This document shows, in pieces, positions 25,910 to 33,072 of a DNA stretch of 35,888 bases; position 1 is the first letter of the stretch, and each line of letters begins with the position of its first letter. Made by a program: the position numbers and the translations under genes. This DNA is from DATAEU01 sp046724395 (GTDB taxonomy: Bacteria > Actinomycetota > UBA4738 > HRBIN12): contig JBKOWM010000081.1 in the NCBI GenBank assembly GCA_046724395.1, forward strand, positions 1 to 35,888. Direction: 5' to 3'. The notes beneath the pieces are model-generated. The model saw nothing but the letters and a program-made list of their open reading frames with translations. It was not told the DNA's origin and searched no databases.

Positions 25910-26596
25910 TCATCGCCCGACGGACACGAGGTCGGCCGCCACGCCGTTGCGCGTCACGAAAGCAGCGGCCTCGAGCCTGGAATGCACGGCGAGCTTGCTG
26001 AGGATGTTCTGGATATGCGTCCGCGCCGTCTGCGGGCTGATGACCAGCGCCCGGGCGATCGCCGCGTTGTCCGCTCCTTGAGCCAGAAGCGCGAGCACCT
26101 CCCGCTCTCGACGGGTCAGCATCGCGATCCGTTCGTACGCACGGTCCTGCTCCCTGCGGCGCTTGAGCAGTCCCGTGAGGAGGGGGCCGAGCATGCCGGG
26201 CGGGACGTACGTCTCGCCGTCGCGGACCGCCCGGGTCGCATGGATGAGGTCGTCCAGCGGCGCCTCTCTCGTCAGGAAGCCGTGCGCGCCCGCGTCGAGG
26301 ACGGCGACCAGCGTTCGGTAGTCCTCGCGCGGGCTCAGAGCGAGGATCCGGCAGTCCGGCAGCCTGTCCATGATGCTCGCCACGGTCTGCGCACCGTGCG
26401 ACATCGGCAGCTCGAGATCGAGGATCACGACGTCTGGCATGACGCGCTCCGCCTCGCCGATCGCGTCCAACGCCGTTCGAGCCTCCGCGACGACCGTCAT
26501 GTCGTTTTGGCCATCCAGCACGCTACGCATCGCCTCGCGGAACAGCGCGTGTTGATCCGCGAGCAGGATCCGTATCCGACTCCCGGCCTCGATCAC
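25910..26596 (-). CDS. NarL/LuxR-family response regulator with atypical receiver
   Basis: Predicted 228 residues from a GTG at 26596, 10 bases after GGAGGT; other in-frame GTGs (26608, 26677) are possible. The receiver spans residues 8-125. The phosphoacceptor D60 (VVILDLELP) is present. The usual acidic pair reads D14-Q15 (LLADQHALFRE), the conserved Thr/Ser is S88, and the invariant Lys is replaced by R110 (GFLTREA). Loss of one metal-binding acid and of the Lys suggests weak or phosphorylation-independent signalling. A LuxR helix-turn-helix follows (LTRREREVLALLAQG ... PQTARTHIQNILSKL). It is a paralogue of the regulator just upstream, sharing the HSRLEAAAF tail. Confidence 0.88.
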   Translation of the reverse strand: MIEAGSRIRILLADQHALFREAMRSVLDGQNDMTVVAEARTALDAIGEAERVMPDVVILDLELPMSHGAQTVASIMDRLPDCRILALSPREDYRTLVAVLDAGAHGFLTREAPLDDLIHATRAVRDGETYVPPGMLGPLLTGLLKRRREQDRAYERIAMLTRREREVLALLAQGADNAAIARALVISPQTARTHIQNILSKLAVHSRLEAAAFVTRNGVAADLVSVGR

Positions 26597-26705
26597 GGCT
26601 CCACGCACCTCCGACAGTCCCCGGGGCAGGGACGCAGGGCGACGGTAACTAGCGCGAGCGCGACGCGCACGCCCCAAGAGTCGTAGGCCGGCTACGGCAA
26701 GCGCA

Positions 26706-27401
26706 TTAGTCCCGCGGCCAGGGACCGGGGCCGGGCGTCGTCTGCAACCAGGGCGGAGATCCCTGGGGCGGCTTCGGGGAGACGGGCACGAGTCCGTGTC
26801 TGACGGCGAACGCCGCCGCCTCGAGCCTGGAATGCACCTGAAGCTTCGTCAGCAAGCTCTGGACGTGCGTCCGCACGGTGTTCGGGCTGACGCGCAGACG
26901 ACGGGCGATCTCCGCACCGCTGGCGCCCTCGACGAGCATCGCCAGCACCTCGAGCTCGCGGGAGGTGAGCTGCGCGGCGAGGAGCGCGGCGCCGTCGTCG
27001 CCTGCTTGGCGCCGTGCGGGCCCGAGGCCGTGGGGAAGGACGATCTGGCCGTCCATGACCGTCGTGATGCAGTTGACGAAGCGCGTCACGGACGTTTCCT
27101 TGGTCATGTAGCCGCGGAATCCGAGGCGCAGCGCCTCCTCGGCGACCAGACGGTCTACGAGCGCCGTGACCGCTACGACCTTCGCCTGCGGCCAACGCTC
27201 GAGGATGCGCTTCCCGGCGGCCAGGCCGCTCTGGTCCGGGAGAGCGACGTCCATCAGGATGACGTCCGGTTCCGTGTCGGCCAGGCGCAGTCCGTCTGCG
27301 GCGGTGCCGGCGATGCCGGTCACCTCCATCCCGACCGCCTCCAGCGCCGCCTTGACGGCGTCGGCGAATAGACGGTGGTCGTCGACGATCAGGACGCGGA
27401 T
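26706..27401 (-). CDS. NarL/LuxR-family response regulator, apparent AUC start codon
   Basis: Predicted 231 residues if translation starts at the ATC at 27401-27399. There is no ATG, GTG or TTG near the receiver start in this frame; the next upstream candidates lie far inside the kinase gene. GGAGG at 27416-27412 is ideally placed 10 bases before the ATC, and the resulting N-terminus, (M)RVLIVDDHRLF, is exactly what this family shows. A CTG at 27392 overlapping the kinase TGA (CTGA) is the other option. The receiver is canonical: DD, phosphoacceptor in VILMDVALP, Thr in VAVTAL, Lys in GYMTKE. LuxR HTH: LTSRELEVLAMLVEG ... VRTHVQSLLTKL. Cognate kinase is probably the gene upstream. Confidence 0.87.
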   Translation of the reverse strand: MRVLIVDDHRLFADAVKAALEAVGMEVTGIAGTAADGLRLADTEPDVILMDVALPDQSGLAAGKRILERWPQAKVVAVTALVDRLVAEEALRLGFRGYMTKETSVTRFVNCITTVMDGQIVLPHGLGPARRQAGDDGAALLAAQLTSRELEVLAMLVEGASGAEIARRLRVSPNTVRTHVQSLLTKLQVHSRLEAAAFAVRHGLVPVSPKPPQGSPPWLQTTPGPGPWPRD

Positions 27402-28906
27402 GCCCGTAGGTCCTCCCTCGGGATCGGAAGCTGCAGGCAGAACCGCGCACCGCCCGATGTGCGGTCCAGCCGGACCGAGCCGCCGTGCGCCTCGGCGACG
27501 CGGCGCACGACGAACAATCCCAGACCGTTGCCGCGCGCCACGTCCCGACCGACCGCCCCGCGCACGAATGGATCGAAGATCCTCGAGCGCTCCTCCGACG
27601 GGATGCCCGGACCGCGATCCCGAACCGTCACGCGCGCGCGAACTCGATCGGCGTCGACGACGACCTCGACGGGCGTCGTCGACGGTGAGTACATCAAGGC
27701 GTTTCGGATGAGGTTCGCGACGGCGGAGCGCAACTGCGCGACGTCCGCACGAATCGGCATACGCTTTGGCGCCCTCATGACGATGCGATCGCGTTCGCCG
27801 TCGTCGCAAGAGGACTCCACCGCACGGTTCACGATGGCCACGAGGTCTGCGTCTGCCTTCTTCGTGCGACCGTTGATCGAACACGCGAGCAAGGGGTCGA
27901 CGATATCCGCCAGGCTGTCCAGCTCCGCCTTGGTCCGGCGCAGGAGGTCGCGATCGCCGTTTCCCGCCGGGGTCGTCAAGAGCACATCCAGCGCTGCCCT
28001 CGCGCCGACGAGGGGTCGCCGGAGCTCGTGCGCGGTCCACGCCATCCCGACGTCGACCTCGGTGCCGTTGCGCCCGGCCAGCAGGCGCAAGGCGACCTCG
28101 AGCTCCGAGATCGCGCCCCGCAGGAACTGCGACCGAAGGTGGCGCGGTTCTGCGACGACGAACGCGTTCCCGGCGGCGCGGCTCCGCGCGGGGCGCCGCG
28201 TGATGCCCTCGAACGCCTCGACGACGCCGTGAATCTGAGCGTCGTCGGAGATCGTCCGCGGCAAGGCGTGAAGGACCGCCCGAAGCCGTGCCCGGCTCCG
28301 CGCTCCCATGCCGGCGATCCCGGCCAGATACCATCCTCGGCCGCTGCGATCCGGCCGCACGATCACGATCGGCGCATCGAGATGCTCCGAACACGCCTGC
28401 GCAACCGCCCGCATCGCCGCCACCGCCGTCGGCGCGACCGCGAGCTTCCGCGCGAGACCGAGCAACCGCTCGAGCCCTTCGGAAGTCCGGTCCGAGGCGG
28501 CGCGTTCCTGGGAGATCTTCATCAGGGCAGCGGATTGGCGCACCAGCGCGAGCACGGCGTCACGCCGGTCGTTTAACCGATCCTCGGGCGCGGCGACTTC
28601 GACGACGCCGAGCGTCTGGTCCTCCGCCACGAGCGGCACGATCGCGAGCGACGGTTCGCTGCGTACTGCCGACACGACGATCGGTTGGCCGCTTTCGAAC
28701 GCCTGACGCCGGGGAGCGGACCGGCGCGAGTCAGCCTGTGTGTTGCCGCACGATGCAACTACGCGGAGCCGGCCGCTGGCGTCCGGGAGCACAACGCGAA
28801 CGCCCGCGTCGGTGCGGCCGAGCGCAACGAGTATGGAAGACGCCGTGTCGGCCGCCGCACGGTGAATGCCGGATACCGCCGACGCGGCATGACGAATGCC
28901 CCCCAC
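27389..28906 (-). CDS. Soluble two-component sensor histidine kinase with GAF-like sensor region
   Basis: Predicted 505 residues; GTG at 28906 with GAGGGGG upstream. There are no transmembrane segments, so it is cytoplasmic. Residues ~15-120 look like a GAF domain (VRVVLPDASGRLRVVASCG ... IVPLVAEDQTLGVVEVAAP), and ~140-270 may be a second, weaker sensor region. The phosphoacceptor H293 is in TAHELRRPLVGARAALDVLL. The ATPase domain has the N box NLIRNALMYS (N402), the G1 box DRGPGI at 430-435 and the G2 box GNGLGLFVV at 459-467. It overlaps the first response regulator. The signal is unknown. Confidence 0.9.
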   Translation of the reverse strand: MGGIRHAASAVSGIHRAAADTASSILVALGRTDAGVRVVLPDASGRLRVVASCGNTQADSRRSAPRRQAFESGQPIVVSAVRSEPSLAIVPLVAEDQTLGVVEVAAPEDRLNDRRDAVLALVRQSAALMKISQERAASDRTSEGLERLLGLARKLAVAPTAVAAMRAVAQACSEHLDAPIVIVRPDRSGRGWYLAGIAGMGARSRARLRAVLHALPRTISDDAQIHGVVEAFEGITRRPARSRAAGNAFVVAEPRHLRSQFLRGAISELEVALRLLAGRNGTEVDVGMAWTAHELRRPLVGARAALDVLLTTPAGNGDRDLLRRTKAELDSLADIVDPLLACSINGRTKKADADLVAIVNRAVESSCDDGERDRIVMRAPKRMPIRADVAQLRSAVANLIRNALMYSPSTTPVEVVVDADRVRARVTVRDRGPGIPSEERSRIFDPFVRGAVGRDVARGNGLGLFVVRRVAEAHGGSVRLDRTSGGARFCLQLPIPREDLRASAS

Positions 28907-29160
28907 CCTTGCGCGCCCCCTCGTGTCTGTCCAATCGGCGTTTCCCGCCGGATCACGTAGTCGTTGTCCCCCAGAAGAACTACGTCAGTGTGGAACGCGG
29001 GGTGCGTTCTGTCAACGGTCCTTCGCCCGAAAATCGAGTCTGGCCTACGCCGAATGGCCCGGAACCGGGTGTAGCCTCCCTACGAGTTTCGGGCGATGGC
29101 ATCGTCGCCGACGCAAGTCGGTGAAAGGGCTGGCGTCAACCCAGCGCCTCCGGGGGGCCT
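28907..29160 (+). promoter_or_regulatory. Divergent intergenic region with inverted repeats and a potentially structured leader of the bldD-like gene
   Basis: 254 bases lie between the divergent kinase and BldD-like genes. Two inverted repeats suggest operators: ACGTAGT at 28955-28961 with ACTACGT at 28979-28985, and AACGC (28994-28998) with GCGTT (29004-29008). Just before the BldD-like start, three hairpins can be drawn in series: GGCGA/TCGCC near 29093-29110, CCGAC-GCAA-GTCGG (a perfect stem with a GNRA tetraloop) near 29108-29121, and GCTGG/CCAGC near 29130-29146. A G-run abuts the GTG. This could be a cis-acting RNA leader, but it does not match any riboswitch class I can recognise with confidence. 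Confidence 0.4.
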
Positions 29161-29655
29161 GTGCGCAATCCTATCGAGGTCGAGACCGGTAACGCCCTGC
29201 GGCGGATCCGTCGCGCTCGGGGAATGCGTCTGGCCGATGTCCGAACCGCGTCTCGAGGACGGTTCAGTCCGACCACGGTCGCCGGCTACGAGCGCGGTGA
29301 GCGCGAGATCTCCCTCCGCCGCTTCTGCGATCTGTGCACCGTCTACCAGGTCTTTCCCGAACGCGTTCTGGGAAGGATCCTGCGGGCCGTCGACGGCCGG
29401 GGAGAGATCGCGATCGATCTGACGAAGATCGAGAAACTTCCCGTCGAGGCACGGCCCCTTCTGGACGCGTTCGTCCGCCGGGTCGCCGTCCGCAGGGGAA
29501 CCCCCACGGACGACGTCGTCATCATCAGGGCCGCGGACATCGAGGTCCTGGCCACCGCCATCGAAACGTCCGCCGACGCGCTCCTCGTGGAGATCGGGGC
29601 GAGTCAGCGCGATGACTCTGCCGAGCGGCACACGCGAGCGCCGCGGCACGCCTAG
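29161..29655 (+). CDS. BldD-like transcriptional regulator (XRE-type HTH plus C-terminal ligand domain)
   Basis: Predicted 164 residues, close to the ~167 of Streptomyces BldD. The GTG at 29161 follows a G-rich ribosome binding site. The N-terminal XRE helix-turn-helix (NALRRIRRARGMRLADVRTA ... VAGYERGEREISLRRFCDL) matches BldD, including the YERG-R pattern. The C-terminal domain aligns with the BldD c-di-GMP-binding domain. In BldD the ligand motif is RxD-x8-RxxD; here it is R112-G-T114, eight residues, then R123-A-A-D126. Spacing is perfect and three of four key residues are kept, but the first Asp is Thr. It may bind c-di-GMP weakly, bind something else, or act without ligand. It overlaps the convergent epimerase by 4 bases. 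Confidence 0.82.
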   Translation: MRNPIEVETGNALRRIRRARGMRLADVRTASRGRFSPTTVAGYERGEREISLRRFCDLCTVYQVFPERVLGRILRAVDGRGEIAIDLTKIEKLPVEARPLLDAFVRRVAVRRGTPTDDVVIIRAADIEVLATAIETSADALLVEIGASQRDDSAERHTRAPRHA

Positions 29656-30596
29656 ATCCCCCTCAAGTACGCGACCGTCTCACGGAGTCCGTCCTCGAGG
29701 TGCGTCCACGGCTTCCACCCGAGGATCTCCGAGGCGAGGGCGTTGTCGAGTGCGCACCGGCGGAGCTCGCCTGGCGGAATCGGCGCGTGGCCGGGCTCGC
29801 TGCCGAAGCGGACGATGTCGGCGAGCATGCGATACAGACCGTTGACGGACGTCTCGAGTCCGGTTCCGATGTTCAGGAGCCGGCCCTCGCCGGCGTCGGC
29901 CGCGAGGGCGAATGCATGCACGACGTCGTCGATGAACACGTAGTCGCGCGTCTGGTTCCCGTCGCCGAAGATCGATGGAGCCTCGCCGGAGAGCATCTTC
30001 GACGCGAAGATCGATACGACGCCCGCCTCTCCGTGCGGATCCTGTCGGGGCCCGTACACATTGCCGAGCGCGAGCGCGGTGTACTCGATGCCTCGATACC
30101 GCTGGTAGTACGCGAGGTAGTCGACGACGACCTTTTTGCTGATCCCGTACGGTGACAGCGGCTTCGAGGCACCCGCGGCGCTCTCCTTCACCGGCACCTT
30201 CCTCGGCTCGCCGTAGATCGTTCCGCCGCTCGCCGCGTACACCACCTTGCGGGCGCCGGTCCTCACGGCGCAGTCGAGGACGTTCAGCGACCCCATCAGG
30301 TTGACGCCGGCATCGAAGGCCGGAGCATCCAGCGAGGGCCGGACGCCCGCCTGCGCGGCCAGGTGCATCACGATCTCCGGGCGATGACGCTCGAACAGCT
30401 GAAGGAGACCTTCGCCGCGGACGTCCATGTTGAAGAACGTGAACTCCTTGCCGTACCCGCGTGCCTCGGTCATGTTCGCGATGCGGCCCGTCGACAGGTC
30501 ATCGACGGCGACGACGCGGTGGCCCTCCGCCAGAAGCCGATCGCACAGGTGCGAGCCGAGAAACCCGGCCCCGCCGGTGACCAGGAACGTCGTCAC
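29652..30596 (-). CDS. SDR-family NAD-dependent sugar epimerase (GalE-like)
   Basis: Predicted 314 residues from a GTG at 30596 that overlaps the tsaD stop (GTGA) and begins just before FLVTGGAGFLGSHLCDRL. The catalytic Ser/Tyr/Lys are in VVYAASGGTIYGEPRKVP and SPYGISKKVVVDYLAYYQ. NVYGPRQDPHGEAGVVSIF and RDYVFIDDVVHAFALA are typical of UDP-glucose/UDP-GlcNAc 4-epimerases. It probably supplies UDP-galactose or a related sugar. Translational coupling to tsaD, a tRNA-modification gene, looks like operon packing rather than shared function. Confidence 0.87.
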   Translation of the reverse strand: MTTFLVTGGAGFLGSHLCDRLLAEGHRVVAVDDLSTGRIANMTEARGYGKEFTFFNMDVRGEGLLQLFERHRPEIVMHLAAQAGVRPSLDAPAFDAGVNLMGSLNVLDCAVRTGARKVVYAASGGTIYGEPRKVPVKESAAGASKPLSPYGISKKVVVDYLAYYQRYRGIEYTALALGNVYGPRQDPHGEAGVVSIFASKMLSGEAPSIFGDGNQTRDYVFIDDVVHAFALAADAGEGRLLNIGTGLETSVNGLYRMLADIVRFGSEPGHAPIPPGELRRCALDNALASEILGWKPWTHLEDGLRETVAYLRGI

Positions 30597-31597
30597 GACT
30601 CGAGCTCCATCCCAGGGTCGGCGGAGACCTCGAACGACGACCGCTCGCCCGCGATCAGCCGGGACGCGCCTGCGGCCGCGATCATCGCGGCGTTGTCGGT
30701 GCACAGGGCCATCGGCGGGAAGCGGACGTCGATGCCTGCCTCCGCGCCGGCCTGCTGCATCCGTTCGCGCAGACGCGTGTTGGCGACGACCCCACCGCCG
30801 AGCAGGACCGTGTCCACGCCGCGGTCCCTGGCCGCGGCGATCGTCTTGGAAACCTGAACATCGACGATGGCCTCCTGAAAGGAGGCCGCGAGGTTCGCGG
30901 CATCGATCTCCCGGCCTGCCTCGCGCTCGCGCGTGACGTGCCTGAGCACGGACGTCTTGAGGCCCGAGAGCGAGAAGTCGTAATCACCGGAGTCGAGCAT
31001 GGCGCGCGGGAACTGAATCGCGCGCGGGTCGCCGGTTCGCGCGAGGGCGTCGAGGGCCGGACCGCCCGGAAACCCCAGGCCGAGAAGCCGTGCGATCTTG
31101 TCGAATGCCTCGCCCGCGGCGTCGTCGACCGTCTGACCGAGTACCTCGTACCGATGCGCGACGGGCATGTGGACCAACAGGGTGTGACCTCCCGAAACGA
31201 CGAGGCATACGTACGGCGGTCTCGGGTCCCCGTGGTCGAGGAAGTTGGCCCAGATGTGACCCTCGAGATGATTGACCCCGATGAAGGCCGCGCCCGAGCC
31301 GAGCGCGATGGCCTTCGCCCCGGCGACCCCCACGAGCAGGGCCCCGACGAGACCCGGTCCGGTCGTGACAGCGACGCCGTCGAGATCCGAGAATCGCGTG
31401 CCCGCGCGCTCGAGCGCCTCGTCGAGGAGCGGGTTCAGGGCCTGGACGTGCGCCCTCGCGGCGACCTCCGGCACGACGCCGCCGAAACGCGCATGCAGAT
31501 CCGTCTGCGTGCCGAGGACGTTGGAAAGGACCCGGCCGTCCTCTACGACGGCCACGCCCGTCTCGTCGCAAGATGTCTCGATGCCGAGAACCCTCAC
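30593..31597 (-). CDS. tsaD: tRNA N6-threonylcarbamoyladenosine synthase subunit TsaD
   Basis: Predicted 334 residues, the usual length for bacterial TsaD. It begins RVLGIETSCDETGVAVVEDG, with the metal-binding histidines in NHLEGHIWANF, the SGGHTLLV loop, and the C-terminal LGGGVVANTRLRERM and LCTDNAAMIAAAG segments of the ASKHA fold. With TsaB (35236) and TsaE it transfers the threonylcarbamoyl group to A37 of ANN-decoding tRNAs. The ATG overlaps the rimI stop (ATGA), and its own stop overlaps the epimerase start. In many actinobacteria tsaB, rimI and tsaD are contiguous; here the series is broken upstream of rimI. Confidence 0.96.
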   Translation of the reverse strand: MRVLGIETSCDETGVAVVEDGRVLSNVLGTQTDLHARFGGVVPEVAARAHVQALNPLLDEALERAGTRFSDLDGVAVTTGPGLVGALLVGVAGAKAIALGSGAAFIGVNHLEGHIWANFLDHGDPRPPYVCLVVSGGHTLLVHMPVAHRYEVLGQTVDDAAGEAFDKIARLLGLGFPGGPALDALARTGDPRAIQFPRAMLDSGDYDFSLSGLKTSVLRHVTREREAGREIDAANLAASFQEAIVDVQVSKTIAAARDRGVDTVLLGGGVVANTRLRERMQQAGAEAGIDVRFPPMALCTDNAAMIAAAGASRLIAGERSSFEVSADPGMELES

Positions 31598-32085
31598 GGG
31601 CGAACGCCCTGAGGGATCTGCTCCATCAGCTCGCGAAGCTTCCGGTCGTACGCGAGGCTCTGAACGTCATCGAGCCACATGATCAGCGCGTCCTCGTTGA
31701 TCTCCTGGTAATAGTTCTTTCGGACGCCGACCGGACGGAATCCGAACCGCCCGTACAACCGCTGGGCTCCCCAGTTGGTCACGCGGACCTCGAGCGATAC
31801 CGCCTGAGCGCCCATCTCGATCGCCTGGCGGACGATGTCGTGCAGGAGCCGGCTTGCGATCTTGTGTCGTTGGTGCATGGGATCGACGGCGATGTTCGTG
31901 ACGTGCGCCTCATCGCCGTAACAGATCATCCCCGCGTACCCAACGACCTCTCGGTCGATCCGCGCGACGAGATAGCAGCGGTTCCTGCTCTCGGACATCT
32001 CCGAGAGGAAGAGGTTCGGGCTCCAGGGGCGCGGATAGACCTGGCGCTCGATGGCCATGACGCCGCGCAGATGGCGGCGCCGCAT
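31594..32085 (-). CDS. rimI: GNAT-family N-acetyltransferase, RimI-like
   Basis: Predicted 163 residues from the ATG at 32085, which has GAGGTG 6 bases upstream and begins MRRRHLRGVMAIERQVYPRP, the normal RimI N-terminus. A longer in-frame ATG at 32142 exists but lies inside the stranded tsaB tail and would add 19 unusual residues. The acetyl-CoA-binding signature VDPMHQRHKIASRLLHDIV corresponds to the V-x-x-x-x-Q/R-x-x-G/A pattern (a His-Lys in place of the usual Arg-Gly), and NWGAQRLYGRFGFRPVGVR is the C-terminal GNAT motif. RimI acetylates the N-terminus of ribosomal protein S18 and can act on other targets. The ribosome binding site overlaps the ancestral tsaB stop codon. Confidence 0.9.
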   Translation of the reverse strand: MRRRHLRGVMAIERQVYPRPWSPNLFLSEMSESRNRCYLVARIDREVVGYAGMICYGDEAHVTNIAVDPMHQRHKIASRLLHDIVRQAIEMGAQAVSLEVRVTNWGAQRLYGRFGFRPVGVRKNYYQEINEDALIMWLDDVQSLAYDRKLRELMEQIPQGVRP

Positions 32086-32095
32086 CCGGGTCACC

Positions 32096-32176
32096 TCAAG
32101 CCGAGGCGCCTCGGGTTCGCTGATCCCAAGCGATCTCCGCATCAGACTTCCTCAAGTACATCGGCACGACGTCGAA
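32096..32176 (-). pseudogene. tsaB: Stranded original 3' end of tsaB
   Basis: On the minus strand these 81 bases read FDVVPMYLRKSDAE, then IAWDQRTRGASA and a TGA at 32098-32096, ten bases before the rimI ATG. The first 14 codons are identical base for base to the C-terminal codons of the intact tsaB frame 3.1 kb away. PxYLR...AE..W is the conserved TsaB C-terminus. The spacing to rimI, with a shared GAGGTG ribosome binding site, is what an undisturbed tsaB-rimI junction would look like. The fragment therefore appears to be the native tsaB tail, separated from its gene by an insertion. Confidence 0.85.
32135..32176. repeat. 42-bp perfect direct repeat, copy 1 (putative att site, rimI side)
   Basis: The 42 bases starting CTCCGCATCAGACTTCC and ending CGACGTCGAA are identical to 35263-35304 in the same orientation. 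After one mismatch, three further bases match. The repeat corresponds exactly to 14 codons of tsaB on the minus strand. Its length and position at a gene 3' end resemble the core of a site-specific recombination site rather than the short target duplications of transposons. Confidence 0.9.
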
Positions 32177-32194
32177 GAGCGGACACCCTGCCAT

Positions 32195-32443
32195 ATGGAC
32201 GACTTAGACAGGCTACGAGCACTCCGCCGCAGGTGGGACGCCGAAGGCAAGGCCAGCCGCACCACCTCGAACGCCACCTACCTCCTGGTTCGTTTCCTCC
32301 TGGAGTCTGGGGTGAAGTGGGACGACGTAAGCGCGCCCGTCGCTTCCCTTTGGCTCAACACCCTGGCCCCACCCTCCGGACACGGGGGCGCACCGCCCTC
32401 GTGGCAGCCCGGCCTCACCTGGCCGCCGACATCCCCGTTGTGA
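32195..32443 (+). CDS. Small hypothetical protein, possibly a remnant
   Basis: Predicted 82 residues, starting MDDLDRLRALRRRWDAEGKA and continuing with NATYLLVRFLLESGVKWDDV; the first 60 residues have alternating charged and hydrophobic character typical of a real helical protein. The last ~25 are Pro/Gly/Trp-rich and less convincing, as if the frame had shifted. No good ribosome binding site precedes the ATG at 32195. It begins 18 bases inside the element, next to copy 1 of the repeat. No family is recognised. Confidence 0.35.
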   Translation: MDDLDRLRALRRRWDAEGKASRTTSNATYLLVRFLLESGVKWDDVSAPVASLWLNTLAPPSGHGGAPPSWQPGLTWPPTSPL

Positions 32444-32569
32444 AGCTACCGCCAAGGGAGCCAACCGCGCACTCCGAGGCCGAGGTAGCCCCGTCTGCTC
32501 CAGGCGGCAGATAGCCTGCACCTCCACGTCGGAGGGTCCGTTCGGTTCCTGTAGGTCAGTGGCAGCCGG

Positions 32570-32707
32570 GTGAACGAGGCCACCCTGGTAACCGAAGCGG
32601 ATATCCACAGCGACACGGTGGTGCCGTCCGCCGTCGATGTCCTCCGTCAGCGCATCTACCGCTACCTCAAGCGCCCCACCCTGTTTGGGGTTGGAACCGA
32701 CGGGTGA
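32570..32707 (+). pseudogene. Short open frame, possible decayed gene
   Basis: From a GTG at 32570 the frame reads VNEATLVTEADIHSDTVVPS, then AVDVLRQRIYRYLKRPTLFG and a TGA at 32705. The composition is protein-like. The same frame continues upstream across a TAG with LHLHVGGSVRFL, which also looks coding. A gene interrupted by a stop is the simplest reading. No family is recognised. The rest of 32444-32751 holds nothing else that I can support. Confidence 0.25.
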
Positions 32708-32751
32708 AGAGCAGACATGTCGAGTGCTCCAAATGCTGACAAGGCCCGGGT

Positions 32752-32970
32752 TCAGAGGCGACTGGTGCCGCTTCCGAAGCCGGGGCCGTGCTTCCCGCCG
32801 TCTGGTCCAACGTGGGGGTGCCCGGGTGTAGCTCGAAGCGACTCCATTGCGGTCATGTCGCAATACACGGTCCACGTCTCCACGTGGTACCAGTACCCCA
32901 GCGGCGCGGAGAACGCTATAAGCGTGTTGCAGTACCGGCACGTCTCGGTCTGCTCTGCCGCTCGCACCAC
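32752..32970 (-). CDS. Small protein with incomplete zinc-ribbon-like Cys motif
   Basis: Predicted 72 residues from a GTG at 32970, 9 bases after GGAGG; a TTG at 33012 would give 86 residues. The core is CRYCNTLI, then WYHVETWTVYCDMT and RATPGHPHVG. A CxxC pair, a tryptophan/tyrosine-histidine-glutamate-threonine turn, a third Cys and an A-x-P ending recall short zinc-ribbon proteins common in actinobacteria and their phages. A fourth Cys ligand is not obvious; the His may serve. The Gly-rich tail is probably disordered. Function unknown; it lies inside the tsaB element. Confidence 0.5.
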   Translation of the reverse strand: MVRAAEQTETCRYCNTLIAFSAPLGYWYHVETWTVYCDMTAMESLRATPGHPHVGPDGGKHGPGFGSGTSRL

Positions 32971-33015
32971 CCGCCGCTTCCTCCGCCGGCGCCCGGCAAC
33001 GCTCGAACGCAACAG

Positions 33016-33072
33016 CTGTCCAGGACTACTCCTGGTGCGCGTTCTGTCCAGGGCTACACCTCGGTGCGCGTT
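33016..33072. repeat. Imperfect tandem duplication, about 28-bp unit, two copies
   Basis: Two adjacent copies of a unit that starts CTGTCCAGG and ends GGTGCGCGTT, at 33016-33043 and 33044-33072, differ by a few substitutions and one base of length. It lies in the gene-free stretch 32971-33524 of the element, in which I see no other supported gene. Function unknown. Confidence 0.6.

Noticed and set aside
29090..29160. c-di-GMP-I (GEMM) or fluoride (crcB) riboswitch before the bldD-like gene
   Set aside because: GGCGATGG recalls the crcB start and CGACGCAAG recalls part of GEMM, but the other conserved segments and pseudoknot partners are missing, so only an unassigned structured leader is reported.
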